Positions 32,573-45,502 of a stretch of DNA of 64,000 nt are shown here, piece after piece. The stretch's first letter is position 1, and every line of letters begins with the position of its first letter. The stretch covers positions 139,979,104 through 140,043,103 of the forward strand of contig CM061062.1 in the NCBI GenBank assembly GCA_030762895.1, read 5' to 3'. Made by a program: the position numbers and the translations under genes. The stretch is from Sophora flavescens. Taxonomy: Eukaryota; Streptophyta; Magnoliopsida; Fabales; Fabaceae. The notes under the pieces were generated by a model. That model saw only the letters and a program-made list of their open reading frames with translations. It did not search any database and was not told the DNA's origin.

Positions 32573-33477
32573 CTCATGCATAGCAATGACACTATATTTG
32601 CACAACTTAACTTCTAATTTGGAACGGTCCATGAGAACTTCGGACCTCGTGTATCTCAAATACACGGTTATGAACAACAATGCAACATATGATTCTCACT
32701 GACTTTTATCAATAACAACCTAGTGCCTCAAGCTTTCCTCATAACCTCCACTTACATTCTAAATCACATCACTTCTATAAAATAATAGCTAGGCACCTCT
32801 AATTTATATTCAAGCTCTCACCCCAAACAAAATACCTCAGAGCAACATATATCTTTACTTAAAATTTAACTAAGCAATTTATCAAACCAAAGAGATCATG
32901 CATAACGTAGTAATCAATAAAATATTAAAACATCAAAACAAAACGTCACATGCAGTAGAGTACCTCAACCAGCGTATCACAAACAGTCAATAATAAATAA
33001 TTCAGACATCCTCAATATTATAAAATTAACCTAAGGAGATAAACCTACAATTCCTAAATCGTCATTGGTAAAGCGGAAAAGTTTCCAATGCGATTTTGGT
33101 ATTGTCGATTACTCAACCACTAGTAGGATTTAGGTCACCCTATACCATTATTATAAATTATATACTACTTATCGGTTCCGACGATGTAATGGTTCTTTCT
33201 CCCACCTAAGTTACCACCGGAAACATGAAATCGATGATCCTCGATATCCCGCCACGAGTTACCAAAACCACCTTCAACCAAATCAACAAAAGAATTAATT
33301 AATCAAACAAAAACCATCCTTACCCACAAAAGGGTAGGTTCAGTCATGACAGCCAAAAAAAAGGCTAAGGTTATTTTCTCAATTACATATTTTGGATTCT
33401 AGTTACTAAGGCCTTAACTAGCATAGATTAATTATTACAAGACAAAAGTTTGAAACAAAATCATCTAACCTCTAGGG

Positions 33478-33486
33478 TTAGGGTTT
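33478..33486 (-). promoter_or_regulatory. Telo-box in C 3' LTR
   Basis: Minus strand AAACCCTAA, in sense orientation for the element. Confidence 0.45.
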
Positions 33487-35116
33487 CGGCCAAGTATATG
33501 AAAAATAGGCTTGAAATTGTTTTTGATTGCAAGCTATTGGATATATAACCTATAGACCTTAGCTAGCTTAGACAAGTCATTATTCAAGTAAAAATTTGAA
33601 GAAAAACTCATTTACTCATACATCTAGGGTTTCGGCTATATGAGTATAAACTAGCTAGAAATTTCTTTTGATTGTAAACTCTTGGATAATCAATCTAGAG
33701 ATCTCAAATAGTTTATCAAAATCATCATCCAAGTTAACTATTGTAGAAAACCTCATCTAGCCTATATAGACATAGATTCGGCCCACATAGGAACCTAGAG
33801 CTAGGAATTTATTTTGATCTCGAGATTTTAGATCTAGCATCTAGATGACTTAGAGAGTTCATAGAAATTGATCTCACATCAAATTGATTTTTCTATATTT
33901 TTGGTGAATTTTTGAAAAACTAGATCTAGAAATGGAAATTTAAGAAAAGTCAATGAAAATGGAGATTTAGATATGATTAATGGAGCTAAGAGGATAAGGA
34001 ATAGGATTCTTACTATGAAATGAAGAACTTTGATGAAGAGCCTGAAGCAAAATAATCAAAGATGCAAAAGTTGTCAAGGATTGAAACTTAGAGTTTTTGG
34101 AGAGAAAATGACATGAACATGTATGAAAATGGTGGAAATGAAGAAGTGAAGTGTCCAAGTGTTTCAAGAGGGGAAGGCTGCATGCAAGGAGGGGTAATTT
34201 GGTCCCAAAATTCTATGACAAAGTTGGGAACACAAGGAAAGGTCAAGGGTATTTTAGTCTTTTTGCTAGGTTAGCATTTAATGCCATTAATGCATCATTA
34301 ATGCATTGGTGAGTCATTAGGATGAGTCAAGGACAATGTGGGGTGAAAAATTGATTGGAGGTGAGGCTGCCTTTGAACCACATAAACTAACCTTGACTTG
34401 CCTTAACCATGGTTAAAATCTAACTAGAATTGGTTATGTTAAGCTTAAGGGCATTTTGGTCATTTCACCTAAAAACTCATAATTCCTAACATCAATTGCA
34501 TCATAAATTCTTGATGAGTCATACCATAGCTCAGTTTTTTTGGTGTCCCGTTCTATCTTTACAGTTCTGTTGCCGATTCTGTCGGTTTCCCGATTAGGGT
34601 TTTACGCCCGTATAAAAGCGTAATATTTCGTTATCGATTGAAAATTTTCAAACTAACCAGACTCGTTGGAAATATGAGTTAATCATAACCCATTTCGTTC
34701 ACGAGTCAAAATTAAGTTTTCTGATCATTAAAATCTTACTGGCAGTGAAAATACCGATTGTTTTCTGTTCGAACTTTCACCAAAATTCGTCCGAATAAAC
34801 ATAATATTTTATTTCTGATCAGAAATTTGGAAAGTAGAAATCGTCATGGACAAAATATAAAAAAAAAAATCTACAAATTTCAGTTTTGGGTCAAATTAGG
34901 GTTTTTCGCAGGTATAAAACTATATTGTTAGTAGAAAAACCACAGACTGGTTTTCGTCTGAGTTTTAAACCCAAAATTTCACCGTAACCTTATACCATAA
35001 GATATAATAGGAATATGATTTTGTTTTATTAAAAATCATTTCCTAGGTCACAGATAAAAATATAAATAAATATATTTTTACCGTTAATACAGCGTAATTA
35101 AAAATGGACTGTTACA

Positions 35117-35136
35117 TTACTTCCCCTCTTAGAAAA
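35117..35136 (-). promoter_or_regulatory. C polypurine tract
   Basis: Minus strand TTTTCTAAGAGGGGAAGTAA next to the LTR start. Confidence 0.75.
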
Positions 35137-36236
35137 AAATTCCGTCCTCGGAATTTACATACCTCAAAAGACGTGGATATCGTTGTTGCATATATGCTTC
35201 ACGTTCCCAAGTAGCATCTCCAGTAGTTTCATCCCATATGACCTTAACCAAAGGAATTTGTCTACCGCGAAGATCCTTAATCTCTCTATTTACTATCCTT
35301 ACAGGTAAAGCCTCATACTCTAGATTCTCTCGCAGTTGTATAGACCCAGACTCAATAACATGTGAAGGATCAGGATAATATTTTCTCAACTGAGAAACGT
35401 GAAAGACGTCATGAAGGATAGCAAGGTTAGGTGGTAAAGCAATATGGTAAGCTACTGGACCAATCCTTCGAAGAATCTGGAAAGGTCCGATGAATCTAGG
35501 AGTAAGTTTTCTAGTTTTGATAGCCCTTCCAATTCCGGTCTTCGGAGTGACTCTCAAAAACACATGATCACCCTCCTGGAATTTTGAAGGCCTCCTTCTC
35601 TTGTTACTGTAGCTCTTTTGCCTATCCTGTGCTTCCTTCATCTTTTCCCTTATCTTCCTAACTTGTTCCGTAGTCTGTTACACCACATCTGGACCCAATA
35701 CTTGATTTTCACCAATCTCATACCAACATAACGGGGTCCTACACTTCCTACCATACAAAGCCTCATGTGGTGCCATTCATATACTACTGTGAAAACTATT
35801 GTTGTAAGTAAATTCAATCAATGGCAAGAACTCATCCCAACTGCCAGTGTGTTCCAAAACTCAAGCTCTTAAAATATCCTCCAATGATTGAATCGTCCTT
35901 CCTGACTGTCCATCTGTTTGGGGATGATAAGCAGAACTCATCCTCAACTTGGTCCCTAAAGCATTGTGCAACTGTTTCCAAAATCTAGATGTGAATCTAG
36001 GATCTCGGTCTGAGACAATGCTCGATGGCACACCATACAACCTAACAACTTCTTTGATGTAAATTTGGGTCAACTTCTCCAAACAATAACTTTCACCCAT
36101 AGGTAAGAAGTGAGCACACTTCGTCAACCTATCAATGATAACCCAAATCGCATCATGTCTCTTAGGAGTTCATGGTAATCCAACCACAAAATCCATAGCT
36201 ATGCTATCCTAATTCCATTCTGGGATATCTAATGAT
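35129..36236 (-). pseudogene. C integrase core and chromodomain
   Basis: Catalytic core fragments at 36127-35861 ([22 protein letters not shown] with the second catalytic Asp, [12 protein letters not shown]). The usual Glu seems changed to Gly or shifted where [10 protein letters not shown] follows DGQS. After breaks, the C-terminal part is open at 35641-35129 with FIGPFQILRRIGPVAYHI, HDVFHVSQLRKY and the chromodomain-like LRGRQIPLVKVIWDE and ATWEREAYMQQR. Stops and frameshifts near 35690-35860 and 36127-36236 make it inactive. Confidence 0.8.
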
Positions 36237-36843
36237 TACAATAAACCCGCCAGCTTTTGATGCTCTATCTTAGCCTTCAGACACACCAGGCAAGATAAAA
36301 CATACTCTACTACCTCTTTCTTCATCCTCATCCACCAAAACAATTTCTTCAAATCTTGATACATTTTAGTGGATCCAGGATGAAAACTCAACTTACTCTT
36401 ATGTGCTTCTTCTAATATCACATTCCTAAGTTCTAAATCCTCTGGCACACATATTATATCCCTAAACCTCAGTACACCATTTGTTCCTCTACTAAACACG
36501 AAAATCTTACCCTCATCTATACCTCTACTTATCTCCTTTAGAGATAGATCCTGAACTTGTTTATCCTTAAGATCTCTCATAAAATCACTACTAATAGTGA
36601 TCATACCTAAGAAAATTTTATCATCAACCAACTCCATTCCTAAGTTCAAATCTCTGAAGTGTTCCAGTAATTCCAACTCTTTAACCATCATCGCGGATAC
36701 ATGCAATGATTTCCTACTCAAGGCATCCGCTACAACATTTGCCTTCCCAGGATGGTATAGTAAATCAAACTCATAATCTTTGATAAACTCCATCCATCTC
36801 CGTTGTCTCGTATTCAACTCCTTTTGGTCGAACAGATACTTCA
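36236..36843 (-). pseudogene. C RNase H end and integrase zinc finger
   Basis: Open frame starting [19 protein letters not shown], the last part of RNase H, then ADALSRKSLHVSAMMV, a linker of about 80 residues, and the HHCC zinc finger (HKSKLSFHPGSTKMY and CLVCLKAK). It directly follows RT at 36848: the connection and first part of RNase H, about 150 residues in B, are missing. Confidence 0.8.
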
Positions 36844-36847
36844 AAAC

Positions 36848-37560
36848 TTACAGCACCATTCTCAAATGTTCCTCGTGATCTTCCCATGTACGAGAATAGA
36901 TAAGGATGTCGTCGATGAACACAACAACAAACTTATCAAGGAACGGTCTAAATATCATGTTCATATAATCCATGAACACTGTTGGCACGTTAGTCACACC
37001 GAACGACATAACTAAATACTCGTAATGTCCATACCTTGTACTAAAAGACATTTTGACTATATCTTCATTCCTTACTCTAATCTGATGGTATCCAGACCTT
37101 AAATCAATCTTAGAAAACATTGCTGCTCCTTTCAATTGATCCATCAGATCATCTATCCTAGGCAACAGATACTTATTCTTAATTGTTACTGTCTATAATC
37201 TGTGCAGAACCTAGCACTCCCATCTTTCTTCTTAACAAACAACACTAGAGCTCCCCACGGTGAAACACTCGGTCTTATGAACACTTTTCCCAACATGTCA
37301 TCCAACTGTTTCTTTAACTCTGCCAATTCTACAGGTGACATCCGATAAGGCGCCGTAGATATAGGTCCTGTCCCTAGTACAAGATCTATGGTGAATTCCA
37401 CCTCTTGCTCTGATGGCAAACCTAGAACGTCAGGAGGGAAAACTTCACGAAACTCTCTCACAATAGGCATAGAATCTATACTAGGAGTCTCATTAGCTTC
37501 CACTGCGAACAACATCACGTACTGTCGAGAATCATCACTCCTCGTGGATACTCCCTCATT
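36848..37560 (-). pseudogene. C reverse transcriptase
   Basis: The N-terminal part is in the frame 37959-37186 (APYRMSPVELAELKKQLDDM, then [19 protein letters not shown]). After a frame break at about 37180 the palm is open at 37165-36848: [15 protein letters not shown] with the first Asp and [13 protein letters not shown] with the Asp pair. It stops at HLRMVL, where an internal deletion joins RNase H. Confidence 0.82.
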
Positions 37561-37959
37561 GGCAGAGACTACACTAGAAGACTCAAGAAATGATAAGTTT
37601 TTACTAGAACAATCTAGCATCACATGGTTAGGCGAAAGCCAATCCATGCCAAGGATAACATCTATCTGTTGCATAGGCAAATGGACAAGATCTACAATAA
37701 ATGTCCTATTCTCAACAACTATAGGACACTGTAAACAAACTGACATAGTAGTCAAATGATTACTAGTTGGAGTAGATACTGTTAGGGTATATGGTAATTG
37801 AGAAACAATTAATTTTAATTGGTCCAAACACTCATACGAAATAAATGAATATGTAGCGCCTGAGTCAAATAACACATATGAGAGTCTACGAGCTATCAAA
37901 CACATACCTTGTATAAGATCAGCATATTGAGAGGATTCAGCTCCCCTCACAGTAAACAC
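37561..37959 (-). pseudogene. C protease
   Basis: Frame beginning MFTVRGAESSQYADLIQGM, with the active site VLFDSGATYSFISYECL and the later signature VILGMDWLSPNHVMLDC. These are intact as far as can be seen, but the frame upstream (gag) is broken. The protease has the usual length and would be part of a gag-pol polyprotein. Confidence 0.85.
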
Positions 37960-38548
37960 TCTTCCAACGGCCTGAGGTCTTGCTCCCTGTCGTCCTGCTG
38001 TTGTGGCTCCTCTTCCAGCCCCACCTCTATTGCCTCCATTTCCTCTACTCGCAGCTACCGGCTATTGCCTAGCCTGCTGTCTGCAATCTCGGGCCATATG
38101 ACCTGTCTTCCCACAGTGAAAACAACTAGGTGGCTTCATGCAGTCTCTAAGATAATGCGGTCCTCCGCATTTGAAACAAGCTAAGCCTTGCTGCTGTTGA
38201 CCCGCTCTAACCACTAATGTTGGTGCAGGTGTCTGTACTGGTCGGGCATATGGTCTCTGTCTCCATTGAGAGTTACTACTTCATTGCCTCTGAAAACCCG
38301 ATCGAGTAGGACCTCCAATCCTCAGTTGTTTTTGCTCATTAGTCAGCCTCTGATCTATACTTTCGATCGCAGTGCATCTTTCCAACGGCTCCGAAAAACA
38401 CTAGATATCGAGATATACTATAGCCCTTTGGAGTTCATGTCGGAGTCCTTCCTCAAACCTTCTACATTACCAATCTTCATTGGTGAATCTCTGAAAAAAT
38501 TCTGAATACTTAATCAGAGCCTCAAAATGCAATGCATAATCACCTACA
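37960..38548 (-). pseudogene. C gag, 3' part with two zinc knuckles
   Basis: Continues gag after the insertion. Two CCHC knuckles are readable: CFKCGGPHYLRDC and CFHCGKTGHMARDC, followed by a Gly/Arg/Gln-rich tail. Several stops interrupt the frame (for example before CRRFEEGLRHELQ and before the Ala-rich section). Sequence matches the D gag at 54030-54690. Confidence 0.8.
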
Positions 38549-40288
38549 TGTTGCTTTGGCTTCAAAGACTCGAGAGGGGGGGGGGGGGTGAATTGAGTTT
38601 TCTAAAAATCTTTCCCTCTTCAAAACTTTACTTTTCAAATCAGAGTTGCCTCAGGATCTTTTACAAAAACGGTGAAGGGCTTTTTATGAAATCTTGAATA
38701 GAAGGTGATGAGGAAAGAAAGATTAATTCAAAAAGATAAATCAGTAATAAGATTCAAGTTCACAACAATCAATTAAACAGTGATTGAATCAAACAGAAAG
38801 AAGTTCAGTTCAGGGTCGTACAGGTATTAGATACAGGCCTTAATCAGTCAAGAACTGAAGTTACAATATATCAGTTTCAGTTATCAAGAACGGTTTTAAT
38901 CAACTTGGTTTTGAACAATTAATAACTCAAGATTGATTGCAGTAATACTCTAGTTTTAATTCATATTAAACAGATCAAGAACTGATATCAATTGAAAACT
39001 TAGAACATCAAGATCACAGTTATATGCGCAAGACAAATTAAAGAGTTTAAGTTTAGAGATACCACACAACTAGATTTATCCTGGTTCAATCACCACCACT
39101 GTGACTTACATCCAGTCCCCACTCCACCTATGGGTTTTCACACACTAACACAACAAGCTTTAGCCAGGTAGCTTGAAAAACCTTTACACCACAGAGCACT
39201 CCTTCACCTCAAGATACCACACTCTTGTGAAGAGCCTCAATCAATGTTCTTCCTTAGGGATACCTCACCCTAATCACATAGAGAGACTCCCTCTCTCTTT
39301 ACAATCAAATAGAACGAAAAGATTGATTCCTGAACTCTCAATAGTTATATATACAAATTGAAGTTCTTATGAGAATTGAAACATTCTTTTTCACAATGAT
39401 GCTCAAGAAAGATGGTGAATGATTTTCACAATTGACCTCTCAAATTGATTTTGTAAAATTTCTGATATGTTCTTGTTAAAAATGTTCCTTTGATCCCTCT
39501 ATATATAGGAAACAAGTTATAGTGGTTGGGATCAATTAAAACAGATTTGGGTCGGATAACAAAATCTGTTTTCTTGATTCTGATTCTTGAACAGGGATTG
39601 AGTACATGGCTGTATTAACCAATTTCATACTGATAGTTCTGATAGTTTCTCAAAATTTTGAACTTGGTTAATCCATCAGTACACCCATTCAGTACATCTA
39701 TGTATAAATGAACATCAGATTTTCATGAAACTTGAATACACGCGTACATAGCATATGTACAGGGCTGTATTCATTTAACCATTTATAACTGATCTGATTT
39801 CATATTGTGCATAGGTGTTACTGAATCAAGAATCTTAAATTCATTTGTCAGTTACAGTAGCAGACATACATCCAATGATTACATGGTTGTACCTGACAAA
39901 TAATTTTCTTATTTCCACAAATCATTTTCATTAAAAAAAACTTATTCCTTTTAATGCAGATTATGAAATTTCTTCATGCATCTTTTTAGTTGAGCTATTT
40001 TGTGACTAAGAAATTTCTTTCTCCTACAAATCATCTAAGACTTAAATCTAAAATTATCCTTTAAGCTTGGTCTTGATGATCCTTTGATCTTTGACATTGC
40101 TCTTTTGATTTCTACATGCAACTCCATGATTCCTTCAAGTTCTTCCTTGAATATTTTCCTTGAATTTGCTTAAGGAACTTGTTGATCAATGCTTGATACC
40201 TGTCTTTGCAATTTGAAACTAAAACACTTGCCCACACATTAAATTGTAATTTTCATATATCAAAATCTCTAAGTCATTGAGTCTTACA
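38549..40288. mobile_element. TG...CA insertion in C gag, possibly a solo LTR
   Basis: Starts TGTTGCTTTGGC and ends GAGTCTTACA, 1740 bp, splitting gag at a place where D has continuous sequence. Near its left edge is GACTCGAGAG, a run of G, and GTGAATTGAG, a phrase I associate with LTRs of SIRE-like copia elements. No gene or convincing 5-bp target duplication (left CTACA, right CCACT). Class uncertain. Confidence 0.5.
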
Positions 40289-40862
40289 CCACTGTCATGT
40301 TGCCTTGTTTGAGACTCGTGAATTCCGTTTCCTTCTGAAGTCGAACTAGACGCGAAAAATAATTCTCAAAGAAGCAGTCACTAAACAGTTGCCAGTTAAT
40401 AAATCTACCCTCGGCCTCCAACAATCTTCGTTTGCCTCTCCACCAGGATTCTGCTCCTCCAATTAACATGAAGGCAGCATACATCACTTTCCTATCATCT
40501 CTGCAGCGCATAGTGTCAAATATCTTCTCTATCTCTTGTACCCACTATTCCACCTTCTCTGGGTAATAATATCCTCGGAATTGAGGTGACTTCCCTTTCA
40601 TAAAAGTAGTCATTCCGGCATCCTCAGCTGCTGCAGCTCTCCTTTGATTCTGTAATTCTTGCTGCTCTCTGTTCATCTGCAGCATCTCAACATTCTGTTG
40701 TGTTTGTAATAACAAGGCAGCAGCTATCGTTTCCATGGTATTGGGAGTCGCAGATGACTCTCCTCCATTGTGTGTATGGTTAACGTTACCGTTAACAGCT
40801 CCAATGATTCTTTCAGGAGTTCTGTCACCACTATTTGTCAGACGTCCTCTTCCGCAAACCAT
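40284..40862 (-). pseudogene. C gag, 5' part
   Basis: ATG at 40862 (MVCGRGRLTNSGDRTPERI), close behind the primer site. The N-terminal section is rich in Gln and Asn, then PQFRGYYYPEKVE, a stop at about 40545, and the capsid segment (FDTMRCRDDRKVMYAAFML, ESWWRGKRRLLEAEGRFIN, EFTSLKQGNMTV). The D gag has the same order. The remainder lies beyond the insertion at 38548. The earlier in-frame ATG at 40976 lies inside the leader and is unlikely to be used. Confidence 0.82.
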
Positions 40863-41075
40863 GATTCTGTAAAAGAAATCATTTGCTCTTATCAGTATGA
40901 CATATAATACCACATATACAAGTATATAAATACCATATGCCATACTAATGTTAATTATCGCATCGGATTCGAACACACTACCCCACTTTTAAGCATAGGT
41001 AAAATCCGATGTGGACTCAACTAGACACGGCCAGTATCAACATCCTAGACCTCACAGTCCGATTAGAATCGAATT

Positions 41076-41087
41076 GCTCTGATACCA
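41076..41087 (-). promoter_or_regulatory. C primer-binding site (initiator tRNA-Met)
   Basis: Minus strand TGGTATCAGAGC, five bases inside the LTR end. Confidence 0.88.
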
Positions 41088-41092
41088 CCAAA

Positions 41093-44000
41093 TGAGACAC
41101 CCCATTCTGCCCCATTGTATTATTAAATTAAAACCTTATTATTTATTTACTTACTCACGCGTTTGTTGTTGAAAATACGTAAAAATTAAAACTTAATACT
41201 AATCATAAAACTTCTGCAAAAATAATACACAACAACGTTATAATATATAAATACACACATGCTTATTCATTACATTACCAAGACATTGTTAAGGGTATCA
41301 TCTCAGTAGGACCCCTCACAGGTACTTATTTACAAAAACTTCTTATAACTAGCGAAAAATAAAATGTCTTATATGACACAATGTCCCTAACTTACTACAC
41401 TATATTATTAGGATTTGTAGCTTGTCCTCCAGCATCAGCTTCATACGGACTTTCATCCAACTCCTCAGCAACATCCGATTCATACAGGGTTCCATCCATC
41501 TCCTCAGCAACATATTCTTCCATCGGGTCTTCTAACGTAGTAAAGTAGACATACACAAAAATACAGAAATAGGGAGATAAGAAACAATTCTATCATCATA
41601 AGCGGAAAAGATTCATAGAATATAATACAATAATAGTCACAAACATGCATCACTCACAATCTACAATAATCCATACTTTATAACATCATCCACTACCCTC
41701 CAACTCATGCAACTAAACCTTTATGCTGACATGGCCACCACTAATCCTGTCACACATCCCTCGTTAGGAATGTCAGTCAGTCGTCCAAGTGACGCGTCCC
41801 CAACGTCGGTGCACATTATCATCCATGGTGAGAATGCTCATGCAAAGCAATGACACTATAGCTGCACAGTACCGTCGGTGCACACCCTGGTTCTCTCTCT
41901 CATCTATATCAAGGGTGCTCATGCATAGAAATGACACTATAGTTGCACAACTTAACTTCTAATTTTGAATGGTCCACGAGAACTTCGGACCTCGTGTATC
42001 TCAAATACACGGTTATGAACAATATTGCAATATATGATTCTCACTGGCTTTTATTAATAACAACCTAGTGCCTCAAGCTTTCCTTATAACCTCCACTTAC
42101 ATTCTAAATCACATCACTTCTATAAAATAATAGCTAGGCGCCTCTAATTTATATTCAAGCACTCACCCCAAACAAAATACCTCCGAGTAACATATATCTT
42201 TACTTCAAATTTAACTAAGCAATTTGTCAAACCAGGCAGATCATGCATAACACATTAATCAATAAAATATTCAAGCATCAAAACAAAATGTAACATGCAG
42301 TGGAGTACCTCAACCAGCGTATCACAAATAGTCAATAATAAATAATTCAGACATCCTCAATATTATAAAATTAACCTAAGGCGATAAACCTACAATTCTC
42401 AAATCGTCATTGGTAAAGCGGAAAAGTTTCCAATGCGATTTTGGTATTGTCGATTACTCAACCACTAGTAGGGTTTAGGTCGCCCTACACCATTATTATA
42501 AATTATATACTACTTATCGGTTTCGACGATGGAATGGTTCTTTCTCCCACCTAAGTTACCATCGGAAACAAGAAATCAACGATCCTCGATATCCCGCCAC
42601 GAGTTACCAAAACTACCTTCAAACAAATCAATAAAAGAATTAATTAATCAAACAAAAACCATCCTTACCCACAAAAGGCTAGGTTCGGTCATGACAACCA
42701 AAACAAAGGCTAAGGTTATTTTCTCACTTACATATTTTGGATTCTAGTTACTAAGGCCTTAACTAGCATAGATCAATTGTTACAAGACAAAAGTTTGGAA
42801 CAAAATCATCTAACCTCTAGGGTTAGGGTTTCGGACAAGTATATGAAAAATAGGCTATAAATTGTTTTTGATTTCAAGCTCTTGGATCTATAACCTAGAG
42901 ACCTTAGCTAGCTTAGACAAGTCATTATTCAAGTAAAAAATTGAAGAAAAACTCATTTACTCATACATATAGGGTTTTGGCTATATGAGTAGAAACTAAC
43001 TAGAAATTTCTTTTGATTGTAAACTCTTGGATGATCAATCTAGAGATCTCAAATAGTTTATCAAAATCATCATCCAAGTTAACAATTGAAGAAAAACTCA
43101 TCTCGCCTATATAGATATAGATTCGGCCCACATAGGAGCCTAGAGCTAGGAATTTATTTTGATCTCAAGATATTGGATCTAGCATCTAGATTCCTTAGAG
43201 AGTTCATAGAAATTGATCTCACATCAAATTGATTTTTATATATTTTTGGTGAATTTTTGAAAAACTAGATCTAGAAATGGAAATTTAAGAAAACTTGATG
43301 AAAATGGAGATTTAGATATGATTAATGGAGCTAAGAGGATAAGGAATAGGGTCCTTACTATGAAATGAAGAACTTTGGTGAAGAGCTTGAAGCAAAATAA
43401 TCAAAGATGCAAAAGTTGTCAATGATTGAAACTTAGAGTTTTTGGAGAGAAAATGACATGAACATGTATGAAAATGGTGGAAATGAAGATGTGAAGTGCC
43501 TAAGTGTTTAAAGAGGGGAAGGCTACGTGAAAGTAGGGGTAATTTGGTCCCAAAATGCTAGGACAAAGTTGGAGATACAATGAAAGGTCAAGGGTATTTT
43601 AGTCTTTTTGTAGGTTAGCACTTAATGCCATTAATGCCTCATTAATGCATTGGTGAGTCATTAGGATGAGTCAAGGACAATGTGTGGTGAAAAATTGATG
43701 GGAGGTGTGGCTGCCTTTGCACCATATAAACTAACCTTGACTTGCCTTAACCATGGTTAAAATCTAACTAGAATAGGTTAGGTTATGCTTAAGGGCATTT
43801 TGGTCATTTCACCTAAAAACTCATAATTCCTAACATCAATTGAATCATAAATTCTTGATGAGTCATCCCATAGCTCAACTCCTCTGGTGGCCCGATCTAT
43901 CTCTGCAATTTTGTTGCTGATTCCGTCGGTTTCCCGATTAGGGATTTACGGTCGAATAAAAGCGTAATATTTCGTTTTCGACTGAAAATTTTCAACCTAA

Positions 44001-44454
44001 CCAGAATCGTTGGAAATATGATTTAATCATAACCCATTTTGTTTAGGAGCCAAAATTAGGTTTTCTGATCATTAAAATCTTACTGTCAGTGAAAATACCG
44101 ATTGTTTTCCGTTCGAACTTTCACCAAAATTCATCTGAATATACATAATATTTTATTTCTGTTCAGAAATTTGGAAAGTAGAAATCCTCACGGACAACAT
44201 ATAAAAAAATCTACAAATTTCAGTTTCGGGTCAAATTAGGTTTTCTGCCGGTATAAAATTATACTGTCAGTAAAAAAACGCAGACCGGTTTCCATTTGAG
44301 TTTTAAACCCAAAATTTCACCGTAACCTTATACCGTAAGATATAATAGGAATATGATTTTGTTTTATCAACAATAATTTCCTAGGTCGCAGATAAAAATA
44401 TAAATAAATATATTTTTACCGTTAATATAGCGTAATTAAAAACGGAATGTTACA
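41093..44454 (-). repeat. C 5' LTR
   Basis: 3362 bp, matching 31746-35116 with scattered substitutions. Hairpin pair at about 41816-41920 and telo-box at 42823-42831. No gene. Confidence 0.92.
42823..42831 (-). promoter_or_regulatory. Telo-box in C 5' LTR
   Basis: Minus strand AAACCCTAA at the same LTR position as 33478. Confidence 0.45.
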
Positions 44455-44684
44455 TCTATCACTTTGATTGAAAAGATGCGGGTATGCTCCCACCAATTAG
44501 GAACATACCTTGGATCAAATCCTCGGACTTGGAGGCTCCAACCAAGCAGGAAGAACTAAAGGTTCTTAATACTTTGCATCATTATCTATAATAAATATAG
44601 ATAATTCAAACAAGAGCACAGAGAAGACTCGTAACAGACTCATACCACGGCCTGATAGGACAGACCTTCTCTGATACCACTAAA
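44455..44684 (-). other. E2 internal region, primer-site side
   Basis: Begins with the TCTAT duplication. It contains the 10-bp hairpin ATTATCTATA/TATAGATAAT (44581-44605) and a tRNA-Met-type primer site ending just before the LTR (TGGTATCAGAGA on the minus strand). Together with 31706-31745 it gives about 265 bp, as in E1. Confidence 0.8.
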
Positions 44685-45159
44685 TGTGACACCCTCTACC
44701 CCACATGAATTCGTAAAGCATAACAGAGATAAAAAGGAAAAGAACACATGCATATTATATCATAATAATAAAAATCGGGAAGAGACTGCCATATTATAAC
44801 ATAACTTCAACGTGGAAAAACTAAAACATGTTTTAAAGGGAAACATAACATAAACGTAAACGAAACCCAACCCTCGATTTCACATTACAGAGCCGGTATA
44901 ACCATAGTTTGAAACATCTCGGATAAACAACATAAACTAAAGAAATTAAACTACGAGTAGCGGCTCCTCAGAGTCACTACTCAGCCAGCTGCTCACCGTC
45001 CTCTGCATATCCAAAACAATACATGAAAGCAGACAACAAAAGACGAGGAGTAAGAAGCATATATATCAACATAACGGCATGGAAGCAGTTAACAAGATGA
45101 ACATGCATCATATAAACATAGCATATCAAACATAACCATCTCATCACATCAAAATCAAA

Positions 45160-45162
<3 letters not shown>

Positions 45163-45231
<69 letters not shown>
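45163..45231. repeat. (AT)n microsatellite in E LTR
   Basis: Same LTR position as 48370-48414 and 61169-61231, with different lengths. Confidence 0.95.
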
Positions 45232-45234
<3 letters not shown>

Positions 45235-45452
45235 TCCAAACAAGGTATATTATGCGATGCAACGTTACTTGTAACATCTTAAAATCTTAACATGATTATT
45301 TTAATATTAAGATTAATCTAGTATGAGATTTAGTGTAGAAAATTGTTAGTATAAGAATTTATTTGAATGGTTTAACAATTAAAAAAATAAATTAAATTAC
45401 AAGGTTTGGATGATTAAATAATAACAATAATAATAAGTAGATTAATTAAAAA

Positions 45453-45454
<2 letters not shown>

Positions 45455-45501
<47 letters not shown>
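45455..45501. repeat. (AT)n microsatellite in X
   Basis: Pure TA/AT run. Confidence 0.95.

Positions 45502-45502
<1 letters not shown>

Larger units (their letters stand above)
31746..35116 (-). repeat. C 3' LTR
   Basis: On the minus strand it starts TGTAACAGTCC at 35116 and ends GTGTCTCA at 31746; 3371 bp. It has a hairpin pair at 32469-32572 and a telo-box at 33478. No gene; the frame at 33967-34167 is not supported. Confidence 0.92.
31746..44454 (-). mobile_element. C: Tekay-like chromovirus with 3.4 kb LTRs
   Basis: Two LTRs (31746-35116, 41093-44454) in the same orientation flank gag, protease, RT, RNase H and integrase with chromodomain on the minus strand. A perfect 5-bp target duplication, TCTAT, stands at 31741-31745 and 44455-44459, and restores the E2 internal region. 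The primer site matches initiator tRNA-Met. Coding parts are broken, a piece of RT/RNase H is deleted, and a 1.7 kb insertion splits gag (38549-40288). Confidence 0.93.
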
